Below are positions 1-6,152 of a DNA stretch of 51,221 nucleotides, piece by piece; position 1 is the first letter of the stretch, and the number at the start of each line of letters is the position of its first letter. The notes under the pieces are model-generated. The model did no database searches. It was given only the letters and a program-made list of their open reading frames with translations, and had not been told where the DNA came from. The position numbers and the translations under genes were made by a program. This DNA comes from RGIG5612 sp045546255 (GTDB taxonomy: Bacteria; Bacillota; Clostridia; Lachnospirales; Lachnospiraceae), in NCBI GenBank assembly GCA_045546255.1, contig JAZQCK010000080.1:1-51221 (forward strand), in the 5' to 3' direction.

Positions 1-395
1 AAATAGTACGAAAAGATGCATCCCCTTTGTTGCTAAACGCTTGGTCAGAGCGCTTTATTTCAATGAATACGATTCATTGCTTTACGAGTATCGCACATTT
101 TGTTAATTCCTTTAATTAACACATTTTGTCAAATGTTTTCAATTGCAAAACAAAGCCGGAATAGTCACAAAATGCACTATGCCACCCGATAATTTCAGTT
201 TATTATATTACACATTTTGTGTTTTGTATACTTATTTTTTATACAATTTGTTAACATTTCAAAGCGGTACGTCATCCCTTTCACGACACGTCATTATACA
301 ATCATAAATAATCACACAATTATTGTATTTTTGTTATCTTGTGAGCACTTCTGTCTTGTGTACAACATGCAAAAAGCATTTTTAGACCAAAAAAA
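1..395. other. AT-rich intergenic region with short repeats
   Basis: I see no convincing gene here. It holds a perfect inverted repeat CAATGAAT-acg-ATTCATTG (61-79), three direct copies of CACATTTTGT (94-103, 120-129, 211-220) and one inverted ACAAAATG (167-174). These look like regulator-binding sites for a gene beyond the left edge. An 83-residue open frame at 217-468 has no ribosome-binding site and runs through the terminator at 396-424, so I do not call it. Confidence 0.5.
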
Positions 396-424
396 GGACG
401 AATCTGCATCTCACAGATTCGTCC
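388..424 (-). terminator. Intrinsic terminator of the hpt-diguanylate cyclase operon
   Basis: A perfect 11-bp stem, GGACGAATCTG (396-406) with CAGATTCGTCC (414-424), is followed in the minus direction by a run of seven U (389-395). It sits just downstream of the diguanylate cyclase stop codon. Confidence 0.85.
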
Positions 425-457
425 CAATATCTTTATATGAAACTAATTTATTTACAT

Positions 458-1801
458 CTACTCACTAAACTCAACGCCACATCCGCCGGCCTTTTTCACT
501 TTATAAAGTGCTGTGTCTGCTGCCTTAAAGATTTCTTCGGTTACGGTGCCTACGCCAAATGCCGCGCCGACGGAGAAGGATGCCTTTGGAAGTTTCTCAT
601 CCGTCGCCATCTGCCTGTTCGCGTTTCCGATCTTTATTTTGACCAGATCCCTGAGCTCCGGCCCGGCGTTCCGCATGATCACGGCGTACTCATCTCCTCC
701 GAAACGGAAGATCATATCGTCGGAACGGAACTGGTGGTTCAGAATATCTGCTGCCTTCTTGAGCACGAGGTCTCCGATATCATGGCCATACTGGTCATTG
801 ACGCTCTTGAACTTATCGACGTCGATCAGAAGCAAGCAGAGCTTTTCTTCATCCAGGTCTGCCACGATCCGCTCGTAGCCGGTCCGGTTAAAGAGGCCCG
901 TCAGCGCATCATGCAGCGCCGCTTTCTGGAGGTCGTCATGATGTCTTCTCGTCTTTTCAACGGCTTCATTATAAGCCTCGGCAAGGAACCGGATCTCGGC
1001 TGGGCCTTTGACCGGCAAAGTCTGATGATCCTTGATATAATCTCCCGCTTTCATCATGGGTCGTATGACCAGACGAAACATTAATACAAGGATCGCGATC
1101 ACAAGCACTAGCAAAAGCACGATCATCCCGAGAAGCAGGATCATGATCCTGGTAAGGGAATCGAAGCTCTGTTTCTGTGTTTCCTGCATCTCCTTCATGA
1201 GCTGCGAGGTGCAGGCATCCACGTTTTCGCGAATATTTGTTTTATATTGCTGATAGTTATCGTCAAACAGCAGACTGATCGCCAGATCATGTTTCTCATC
1301 TTCTGTCATCGCCTGTTCTGCTGCCGTCAGCTTGATTGCTTTCAGCTCTTCCGGGAGCTGTGCCTTGTCAAGCCCAGCCGCCTCCCACTCGAGTGCCATG
1401 GAGTGATACTCCACGTTCATCAGCTCCAGCGAGTTGTCCATCGCCGTGTAGAGGTAGTCAATCGCTTCCGACTCTGCCATATATGGCTCTATGACGGCGA
1501 TCGCATTATCTCTGCGCTTTGTGACATTCGCCTCTTCAAAATACTGGTCCACGAACTTTTTGTCGCCCGTGGCCGCAAAGCTTCGGACGCGGTCGGTCAG
1601 ATAATCCGACGCGCGGTTCAGGCTCGGCGCTGCCTCCTGACACTCCAGATAAATGTCTGTGCTCGTCCGCAGTTCCGCGTAGCGTCTTTCTACGCGAAGG
1701 ACCAAAAACAAGAGCACCGCAGCAACGACCACCGCGACCACGACGATCACGAGGTTGAGCGTTTTCAGGCTGATCGGTTTTTTCGCTTGTTTTTGTTCCA
1801 T
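458..1801 (-). CDS. Membrane-anchored diguanylate cyclase (GGDEF) with periplasmic-type sensor region
   Basis: Predicted to make cyclic di-GMP from two GTP at the cytoplasmic face of the membrane. The 447-residue protein has a first transmembrane helix at about 15-36, an extracytoplasmic mostly helical region (37-217), a second helix (218-241), a short HAMP-like linker (RLVIRP, 243-248) and a C-terminal GGDEF domain (about 285-447). The active-site motif is GGDEY at 368-372 and the metal-binding Asp lies in LLIDVD (D327). An inhibitory I-site RSDD (359-362) sits five residues before GGDEY, as in product-inhibited cyclases. I chose ATG 1801. The open frame continues to a TTG at 1843, but that would overlap the upstream Hpt gene. 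No strong Shine-Dalgarno is visible at 1801, so translation may be coupled to the Hpt gene, which ends 4 bp upstream. The ligand sensed is unknown. Confidence 0.88.
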   Translation of the reverse strand: MEQKQAKKPISLKTLNLVIVVVAVVVAAVLLFLVLRVERRYAELRTSTDIYLECQEAAPSLNRASDYLTDRVRSFAATGDKKFVDQYFEEANVTKRRDNAIAVIEPYMAESEAIDYLYTAMDNSLELMNVEYHSMALEWEAAGLDKAQLPEELKAIKLTAAEQAMTEDEKHDLAISLLFDDNYQQYKTNIRENVDACTSQLMKEMQETQKQSFDSLTRIMILLLGMIVLLLVLVIAILVLMFRLVIRPMMKAGDYIKDHQTLPVKGPAEIRFLAEAYNEAVEKTRRHHDDLQKAALHDALTGLFNRTGYERIVADLDEEKLCLLLIDVDKFKSVNDQYGHDIGDLVLKKAADILNHQFRSDDMIFRFGGDEYAVIMRNAGPELRDLVKIKIGNANRQMATDEKLPKASFSVGAAFGVGTVTEEIFKAADTALYKVKKAGGCGVEFSE

Positions 1802-1805
1802 ATTA

Positions 1806-2147
1806 TTATTCGGCAAGTGCTGCCAGGGCGTCTTTCTGCTCAATAATCTTTGCGAGCAGCTCGCTATAGTCCATTTCTGTGCGGGACCTTAAAAATTCTG
1901 TAATCTCGACCGCCGGCTCACTGATCGGGGTGAGGCTTAAGTTGCCTGCAACGCCTTTCAGCGCATGTGCTGCCTCGAACGCCTTGTCCAGATCGTTTGC
2001 ATCCAGCGCGTCTTTTAACTTATCGATTGTGTTGTCCTCGAGCATCATGCGGACCATCTTTAAATAGAACTCTTCATTTCCCATGCATCGCTCGAGTCCT
2101 GTCTTAACATCTGCACCGTATTCTTTTAAGCTTTCGATTGATAACAT
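1806..2147 (-). CDS. Hpt (histidine phosphotransfer) domain protein
   Basis: A 113-residue stand-alone Hpt module, expected to carry a phosphoryl group on a histidine between receiver domains. The hallmark motif AHALKGVAGNL places the phospho-accepting His at residue 61, followed by the usual Lys and Gly. The protein is all-helical with no other domain. The start is well supported: ACAGGAGAAGATT directly precedes the ATG. It is the first gene of a two-gene unit with the diguanylate cyclase 4 bp downstream. No histidine kinase or response regulator lies in the window, so its partners are elsewhere. Confidence 0.88.
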   Translation of the reverse strand: MLSIESLKEYGADVKTGLERCMGNEEFYLKMVRMMLEDNTIDKLKDALDANDLDKAFEAAHALKGVAGNLSLTPISEPAVEITEFLRSRTEMDYSELLAKIIEQKDALAALAE

Positions 2148-2242
2148 AATCTTCTCCTGTTGAAACCTGTTACTAGCTACCGCGATGTATTTATACTAAT
2201 TATATGTTGAATATTAATTATCGGTCAATCAGAATCACAACA

Positions 2243-2647
2243 TCAGTCATCATTTGCCAGATCCGCGAGCGTAACTCCGTAAAAGAAGTCGTGCACCATC
2301 TTGTCAAACTTCGCCCACATGGAGTAAGTATTGCAGATTTCCTTGCGCTCGCAAGGCTCTGCCCCTTCCTGTGTGCAGGCGACGCTCGCCAGGGATCCTT
2401 CCGTAAGTTCTAAGATTTCTCCGACCGGATACTCTTCCGGCTTTCTCGTCAGCTTATAACCGCCGCCCTTTCCGCGCAGCCCTTTTAAAAGTTTGTGCGT
2501 CACAAGCGTCTTTAAAATGATCTCAAGATACTTTTTTGAGATTCCCTGTCGCTGCGCGATAATGTCAAGCGGAATATAGTCTTCTGAGTTTTGCTGCGCC
2601 AGATCGATCATGACCCGGAGCGCATATCTGCCTTTGGTTGAAATCAT
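2243..2647 (-). CDS. Rrf2-family transcriptional regulator, IscR-like
   Basis: A 134-residue winged-helix regulator of the Rrf2 family. The N-terminal helix-turn-helix begins MISTKGRYALRVM, and the wing GLRGKGGGYKL (57-66) is typical. Three cysteines, C91, C99 and C105 (spacing x7 and x5), sit where IscR/RsrR-type members bind an iron-sulfur cluster. Divergent orientation to nifS-iscU supports a role as the iron-sulfur assembly sensor rather than a CymR-type cysteine repressor. This is inference, since CymR proteins normally lack these cysteines. The start has a GAGGAAC Shine-Dalgarno. A candidate operator (ACCTAT-N7-ATAGGT) overlaps the nifS promoter. Confidence 0.85.
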   Translation of the reverse strand: MISTKGRYALRVMIDLAQQNSEDYIPLDIIAQRQGISKKYLEIILKTLVTHKLLKGLRGKGGGYKLTRKPEEYPVGEILELTEGSLASVACTQEGAEPCERKEICNTYSMWAKFDKMVHDFFYGVTLADLANDD

Positions 2648-2782
2648 AAGTCGTTCCTCGTTTGTCTGTTCAATGTGCTTTCTTTTTATGCCGAAACCCG
2701 CATATCGAAACCCATCTCTCTACTGGTTTACTTAGTATCATTTTGCCATAAGAATTTTCATTTGTAAATTACTTTCCTATTT

Positions 2783-2816
2783 ACCTATTGCTTTTATAGG
2801 TTTTTGAATATATAAT
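2783..2816 (+). promoter_or_regulatory. nifS promoter with overlapping Rrf2-type operator
   Basis: TTGCTT (2788-2793), a 17-bp spacer and TATAAT (2811-2816) form a good housekeeping promoter. A perfect inverted repeat ACCTAT-N7-ATAGGT (2783-2801) covers the -35 element. It is the natural candidate site for the divergent Rrf2 regulator; occupancy would block RNA polymerase. Confidence 0.7.
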
Positions 2817-2851
2817 GCACTTACAAGAGAACACAATCAGGAGGATTTATT

Positions 2852-4042
2852 GTGATTTACGCAGATAACGCAGCTACAACAAAAATGAGTCAGGTGGCAA
2901 TCGATGCCATGGTTCCCTGTATGAACGAGGTCTGGGGGAACCCGTCCAGCCTTTATGCCTTTGGCCAGAAGGCGGCGGAGGCTTTGCTCGCAGCAAGAGA
3001 AAAGGTTGCCGCAGCCATCGGTGCCGATGTGAAAGAGATCTATTTTACTTCCGGCGGCAGCGAGAGCGATAACCAGGCAATCCTGACGGCCGCTTTGAAC
3101 GGCGAAAAGAAAGGAAAGAAACATATCATCTCTTCCGCGTTTGAACACCACGCAGTGCTTCATACATTGGAACGTCTAAAAAAACAGGGCTACGAGATCG
3201 AGCTTTTGGATGTTCACGAAAACGGCATGATCTATCCGGAGCAGGTCGCGGAGGCGATCCGCGAGGACACCTGTCTTGTTACGATCATGTATGCCAATAA
3301 CGAGATCGGATCCGTGATGCCGATCAGCGAAATTGGTGCTGCCTGCAAAGAAAAAGGCGTGCCATTCCATACGGACGCGGTCCAGGCGGTCGGTCATCTC
3401 CCGATCAATGTCCACGAGCAGAATATTGATATGCTCTCTCTTTCCGCCCACAAATTCCATGGCCCGAAAGGGATCGGCGCTTTGTATGTGCGGAGGGGGA
3501 TCCTTCTTCATAACCTGATCGAAGGCGGCGCGCAGGAGCGCGGGAAGCGCGCTGGTACAGAGAATGTTCCGGCAATCGTCGGAATGGCAGCGGCGCTGGA
3601 GGACGCGGTTGCTCATATGGAAGAAAACAATGCGAAAGTCACTGCGTTGCGCGACCGTTTGATCGAAGGGCTTTCTAAGATTCCCTACTCTGCGCTGAAT
3701 GGGGATGCGGAGCATCGCCTCCCGGGAAATGTCAATTTCTGTTTTGAAGGAATCGAAGGCGAAAGCCTCCTGCTGCTTTTGGACGATAAAGGCATCTGCG
3801 CTTCTTCCGGTTCTGCCTGCACGTCCGGGTCCTTGGATCCGTCGCATGTGCTGCTTGCAATCGGAAGGCCGCATGAAGTTGCGCATGGCTCTTTAAGGCT
3901 TTCCTTGTGTGAGGAAAACACAGAGGCCGATGTGGATCATATTTTAAAGAGCGTTCCCGAGGTTGTTAATTATTTAAGAAATATGTCCCCGTTGTGGAAA
4001 GATAAAGTCAGCGGAAAGAAAGCGTTTGTGCTGGCTGAGTGA
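2852..4042 (+). CDS. nifS: Cysteine desulfurase (NifS/IscS family)
   Basis: A PLP enzyme that removes sulfur from L-cysteine and passes it as persulfide to the IscU scaffold for iron-sulfur cluster assembly. The 396 residues match the family length. The PLP lysine is K201 in SLSAHKFHGPKG; H100 lies in the cofactor-stacking FEHH motif. The catalytic cysteine is C323 in SSGSACTSG, in the short-loop form seen in NifS/IscS rather than SufS. The start is GTG, with a perfect AGGAGG (2839-2844) at correct spacing. It forms an operon with iscU, whose start lies 75 bp downstream of its stop. Confidence 0.93.
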   Translation: MIYADNAATTKMSQVAIDAMVPCMNEVWGNPSSLYAFGQKAAEALLAAREKVAAAIGADVKEIYFTSGGSESDNQAILTAALNGEKKGKKHIISSAFEHHAVLHTLERLKKQGYEIELLDVHENGMIYPEQVAEAIREDTCLVTIMYANNEIGSVMPISEIGAACKEKGVPFHTDAVQAVGHLPINVHEQNIDMLSLSAHKFHGPKGIGALYVRRGILLHNLIEGGAQERGKRAGTENVPAIVGMAAALEDAVAHMEENNAKVTALRDRLIEGLSKIPYSALNGDAEHRLPGNVNFCFEGIEGESLLLLLDDKGICASSGSACTSGSLDPSHVLLAIGRPHEVAHGSLRLSLCEENTEADVDHILKSVPEVVNYLRNMSPLWKDKVSGKKAFVLAE

Positions 4043-4117
4043 TTGCCGGGTGAGCATGTTTCCTGCAAAGACTTATTTGAGAAAAATGATTTTAGATATA
4101 GAAAGGCGGATTTAGCA

Positions 4118-4549
4118 ATGGCTTTGTATAGTGAGAAAGTAATGGATCATTTCAGAAACCCGAGAAACGTCGGAGTGATTGAAAACGCGGACGGCGTCGG
4201 CGAAGTCGGAAACGCAAAGTGCGGCGACATCATGAAGATCTATCTAAAGATCGAAGATAATATTGTTACGGATGTGAAGTTTGAGACGTTCGGCTGCGGC
4301 TCGGCGATCGCGTCCAGTTCGATGGCAACGGAGCTGATCATGGGTCAGCCGTTAGATCAGGTTCTCCAGCTGACCAACAAAGCAGTGACCGAAGCACTCG
4401 ATGGCCTTCCGGCACACAAGCTCCACTGCTCTGTTTTGGCAGAGGAAGCGATTCAGGCAGCTGTGAAGGATTATTATGATAAGAATGGAATCGCGTATGA
4501 CCCGGCGATGTTTCCAGCGCACGAAGAGCACGAGGCGTGTCATATATAA
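4118..4549 (+). CDS. iscU: Iron-sulfur cluster scaffold protein IscU/NifU N-terminal type
   Basis: A 143-residue scaffold on which NifS assembles [2Fe-2S]/[4Fe-4S] clusters. All three ligand cysteines are present: C35 (AKCGD, with the conserved Asp at 37), C60 (GCGSAIASS) and C104 (LHCSVLA). The open frame extends upstream to the nifS stop, but homology starts at MALYSEKVMDHF. I therefore chose ATG 4118, which has AAAGG about 12 nt upstream. No NifU C-terminal domain is fused. It is co-transcribed with nifS and ends at a bidirectional terminator. Confidence 0.92.
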   Translation: MALYSEKVMDHFRNPRNVGVIENADGVGEVGNAKCGDIMKIYLKIEDNIVTDVKFETFGCGSAIASSSMATELIMGQPLDQVLQLTNKAVTEALDGLPAHKLHCSVLAEEAIQAAVKDYYDKNGIAYDPAMFPAHEEHEACHI

Positions 4550-4564
4550 GCGTGTTATGAATAC

Positions 4565-4608
4565 TAAAAAAGGCTCGTGATAGCACTGTATCACGAGCCG
4601 TTCTTTTT
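4565..4608. terminator. Bidirectional terminator between iscU and nnrE
   Basis: An 11-bp perfect stem, GGCTCGTGATA (4572-4582) with TATCACGAGCC (4589-4599), is flanked by A6-7 on the left and a T-rich run on the right. It can therefore end both convergent transcripts. Confidence 0.88.
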
Positions 4609-5233
4609 ATATCCAGATATAATCGCCCTGTATTTCGATGCCGATATCGACGTTCACTTTTGATTTCATCGCAGCCTCGGCAAGTCCTTTAAAGTGTCCC
4701 AATTTATAATCGCCGATGGAGACTGTGAGGTCTGATTTTACATAAGTCGTTCCCAGTCCGGTATCTCCGTTCAATCCACTGTTGATATCTGCGGAGATAA
4801 CATACGCGCCGGATGAGTTGATCGCTTCAATAGCAGCCTTGGCATTTCCGCGCGGCTCCCCCTGAAAGCCGGTGCCTAAGATGCAGTCCAGGATAGTGGC
4901 GAAGGAGGAGAAGTCTGAAATATCGTCAAACTTCTTCACTGGAATCCCATGTTCCATGCAAAGATCAAAATAATATTTCCCGTCATCCGAGAATTTCTCA
5001 CTCAGCAAAATGATCGTGACGTCAATGCCCGCCTCGTGAAGCAGGTCCGCAACGACATATCCGTCGCCCGCATTATTTCCACTTCCGCAGACAATTCCCA
5101 CCGGCGCTTTCCACTCAGCCGAATGGAAGATCCCTTCGCCCGCTCTCCTCATCAGTTCTTTTGATGGAATCTTATTTGCAATCGTCCATGCGTCGCTCTG
5201 CCGCATAACCTCAACCGTTACCGCCCGCTCCAT
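4607..5233 (-). CDS. nnrE: NAD(P)H-hydrate epimerase (YjeF N-terminal domain)
   Basis: Interconverts the R and S forms of damaged, hydrated NAD(P)H so that a dehydratase can repair them. The 208-residue protein is only the YjeF_N Rossmann-like domain. The signature is GSGNNAGDG at residues 50-58, with the later motifs GTGFQGE and DINSGLNGDTG. In many bacteria this domain is fused to the ADP-dependent dehydratase (NnrD); here it stands alone and no dehydratase is in the window. The start follows AAAGGAACAAAAA. It is convergent with iscU. A GTATACA that could serve as its -10 lies inside an inverted repeat shared with the toxin promoter region (5282-5344). Confidence 0.85.
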   Translation of the reverse strand: MERAVTVEVMRQSDAWTIANKIPSKELMRRAGEGIFHSAEWKAPVGIVCGSGNNAGDGYVVADLLHEAGIDVTIILLSEKFSDDGKYYFDLCMEHGIPVKKFDDISDFSSFATILDCILGTGFQGEPRGNAKAAIEAINSSGAYVISADINSGLNGDTGLGTTYVKSDLTVSIGDYKLGHFKGLAEAAMKSKVNVDIGIEIQGDYIWI

Positions 5234-5281
5234 TTTTTGTTCCTTTGCTTTCTCTAAACTGATTTTCCAATTATTTCACCC

Positions 5282-5344
5282 GAGGAAATGTATACACTTT
5301 GCGCATAAAAATTAACATTTCTGCAATATGGTATACATTTCCTC
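5282..5344. promoter_or_regulatory. 14-bp perfect inverted repeat between nnrE and the small toxin gene
   Basis: GAGGAAATGTATAC (5282-5295) is exactly reverse-complemented at 5331-5344, with a 35-bp gap. The right arm lies just upstream of the toxin -10 (5350-5355), and the left arm overlaps a possible nnrE -10 (TATACA on the minus strand). It is probably a looped or paired operator controlling both directions. Confidence 0.6.
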
Positions 5345-5349
5345 TATAT

Positions 5350-5389
5350 TATAATTTCTCTGTTGCTGCGCCCAATCTGGCAACAGAGA
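5350..5389 (+). promoter_or_regulatory. Toxin promoter -10 and 5' mRNA hairpin
   Basis: TATAAT (5350-5355) has no good -35 partner. A 10-bp perfect hairpin follows immediately (5357-5366 with 5380-5389, TCTCTGTTGC/GCAACAGAGA), ending at the Shine-Dalgarno AGGGGGTGAT. A stable 5' stem next to the ribosome site is typical of type I toxin messages, where it slows translation and decay. Confidence 0.6.
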
Positions 5390-5402
5390 GGGGGTGATAA
5401 GC

Positions 5403-5486
5403 TTGGATTTCGCAACGACCTTTATTGTCTCCATTATAGCATCTGTAATGGCATATTACATCTGCAAGTGGCTGGATGGAGATTAA
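5403..5486 (+). CDS. Small hydrophobic peptide, candidate type I toxin
   Basis: A 27-residue peptide read from TTG 5403, or 30 residues if GTG 5394 is used. It begins MDFATTF, has one membrane-spanning stretch (FIVSIIASVMAYYI) and ends in a short charged tail CKWLDGD. The SD-like GGGGGTGAT just upstream favours the TTG. Length, single helix and charged C-terminus resemble Fst/Ldr-type pore-forming toxins and the unnamed 'holin-like' peptides common in clostridia. This is a resemblance from memory, not a search. It shares a bidirectional terminator with a strongly promoted opposing RNA and carries one copy of a 14-nt direct repeat over codons 3-7. Confidence 0.65.
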   Translation: MDFATTFIVSIIASVMAYYICKWLDGD

Positions 5487-5504
5487 GGGCAGCAACCAGC
5501 ACAT

Positions 5505-5537
5505 AAAAAGACCACGAGCGCCCCTCGTGGTCTTTTT
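5505..5537. terminator. Bidirectional terminator shared by toxin mRNA and opposing RNA
   Basis: A 14-bp perfect stem AAAAAGACCACGAG (5505-5518) pairs with CTCGTGGTCTTTTT (5524-5537) around a 5-nt loop. A and T runs at both ends make it work in both directions, as in the par/Fst locus of plasmid pAD1. Confidence 0.9.
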
Positions 5538-5579
5538 GTTTGTGATTAGCATGGAATATCGCAACGACCTTTCTCATGC
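5505..5579 (-). ncRNA. Candidate antisense antitoxin RNA (par RNA II-like)
   Basis: A consensus promoter on the minus strand, TTGACA (5613-5608), 16-bp spacer, TATAAT (5591-5586), would start a transcript near 5579. It would run about 75 nt to the shared terminator. The RNA contains the complement of TCGCAACGACCTTT (5559-5572). The same 14 bases occur at 5410-5423, just after the toxin start codon, so the RNA can pair with the toxin message both at its translation start and at the terminator stem. It contains no plausible open frame. Confidence 0.62.
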
Positions 5580-5585
5580 AAAATT

Positions 5586-5613
5586 ATTATATCATCTCCA
5601 CGATCTATGTCAA
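5586..5613 (-). promoter_or_regulatory. Consensus sigma-70 promoter of the candidate antitoxin RNA
   Basis: Both hexamers are perfect (TTGACA and TATAAT) with a 16-bp spacer, the best promoter match I noticed in the window. There is no open frame before the terminator 50 bp downstream, which argues for a small RNA. Confidence 0.8.
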
Positions 5614-5632
5614 TAAGCGCCGCTGTTTACTT

Positions 5633-6151
5633 TCACAGTTCTTTGTGCTCGAACTTTGCCTTTCCACTCTTGATCGTGATCACCCCATAATTGCCATTTG
5701 CAGCACTTCCCGGATTGAACAGTTCGACGCCATCGATTATGGAATAATGCATGCCATGGGTATGCCCAAACAAAGCAACCTGACAGCCCTCTTCCTTTGC
5801 AAAAGCAGCGAGCTTTTCCAAACCATATTTTACGCCCTGCTCATATCCATGCGTGATATAAAACTGAACACCTTCAATTTCCTTGATCAGCGTGACTACT
5901 TCCTTGCTGTCTCTGTCGCAATTGCCGCGCACCTGATACAGAAAGGCCGGCTCCGTCGCACGGGCAAGTTCATAATCCGCCGGCGACAGTTCCCCGCTTT
6001 TTCTTTTTCCGGCAACCGTTCTGTTTGCTGATTCCAGATCCTTCTCACCATCGCCCAGATAGATGATGCCGTCCGCGTCTTTGTTTGCCTCTATCATTTT
6101 CTTCACTTTTCCGCTCCGTCCATGGGAGTCGGACATCACCAGAATCTTCAT
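5633..6151 (-). CDS. Calcineurin-like phosphodiesterase, YfcE/MJ0936 family
   Basis: A 172-residue metal-dependent phosphoesterase. The two-metal site is complete: D8 and H10 (SDSHG), D34 (LGDGE), N77 (RGNCD), H101 (ITHG), H130 and H132 (FGHTH). YfcE-type enzymes hydrolyse phosphodiesters in vitro; the physiological substrate is generally unknown and I cannot narrow it here. The ATG lies directly behind the upstream membrane/spermidine-synthase gene stop (2 bp), so the two are co-transcribed. GGAG in the end of that gene can serve as the ribosome site. Confidence 0.88.
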   Translation of the reverse strand: MKILVMSDSHGRSGKVKKMIEANKDADGIIYLGDGEKDLESANRTVAGKRKSGELSPADYELARATEPAFLYQVRGNCDRDSKEVVTLIKEIEGVQFYITHGYEQGVKYGLEKLAAFAKEEGCQVALFGHTHGMHYSIIDGVELFNPGSAANGNYGVITIKSGKAKFEHKEL

Positions 6152-6152
6152 T

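Noticed and set aside
217..468. 83-codon frame at the left edge
   Set aside because: Low-complexity composition, no ribosome site, and it reads through the terminator stem at 396-424.
437..1084. 215-codon plus-strand open frame
   Set aside because: It is antisense to the diguanylate cyclase, whose domains are clear. No ribosome site or family resemblance.
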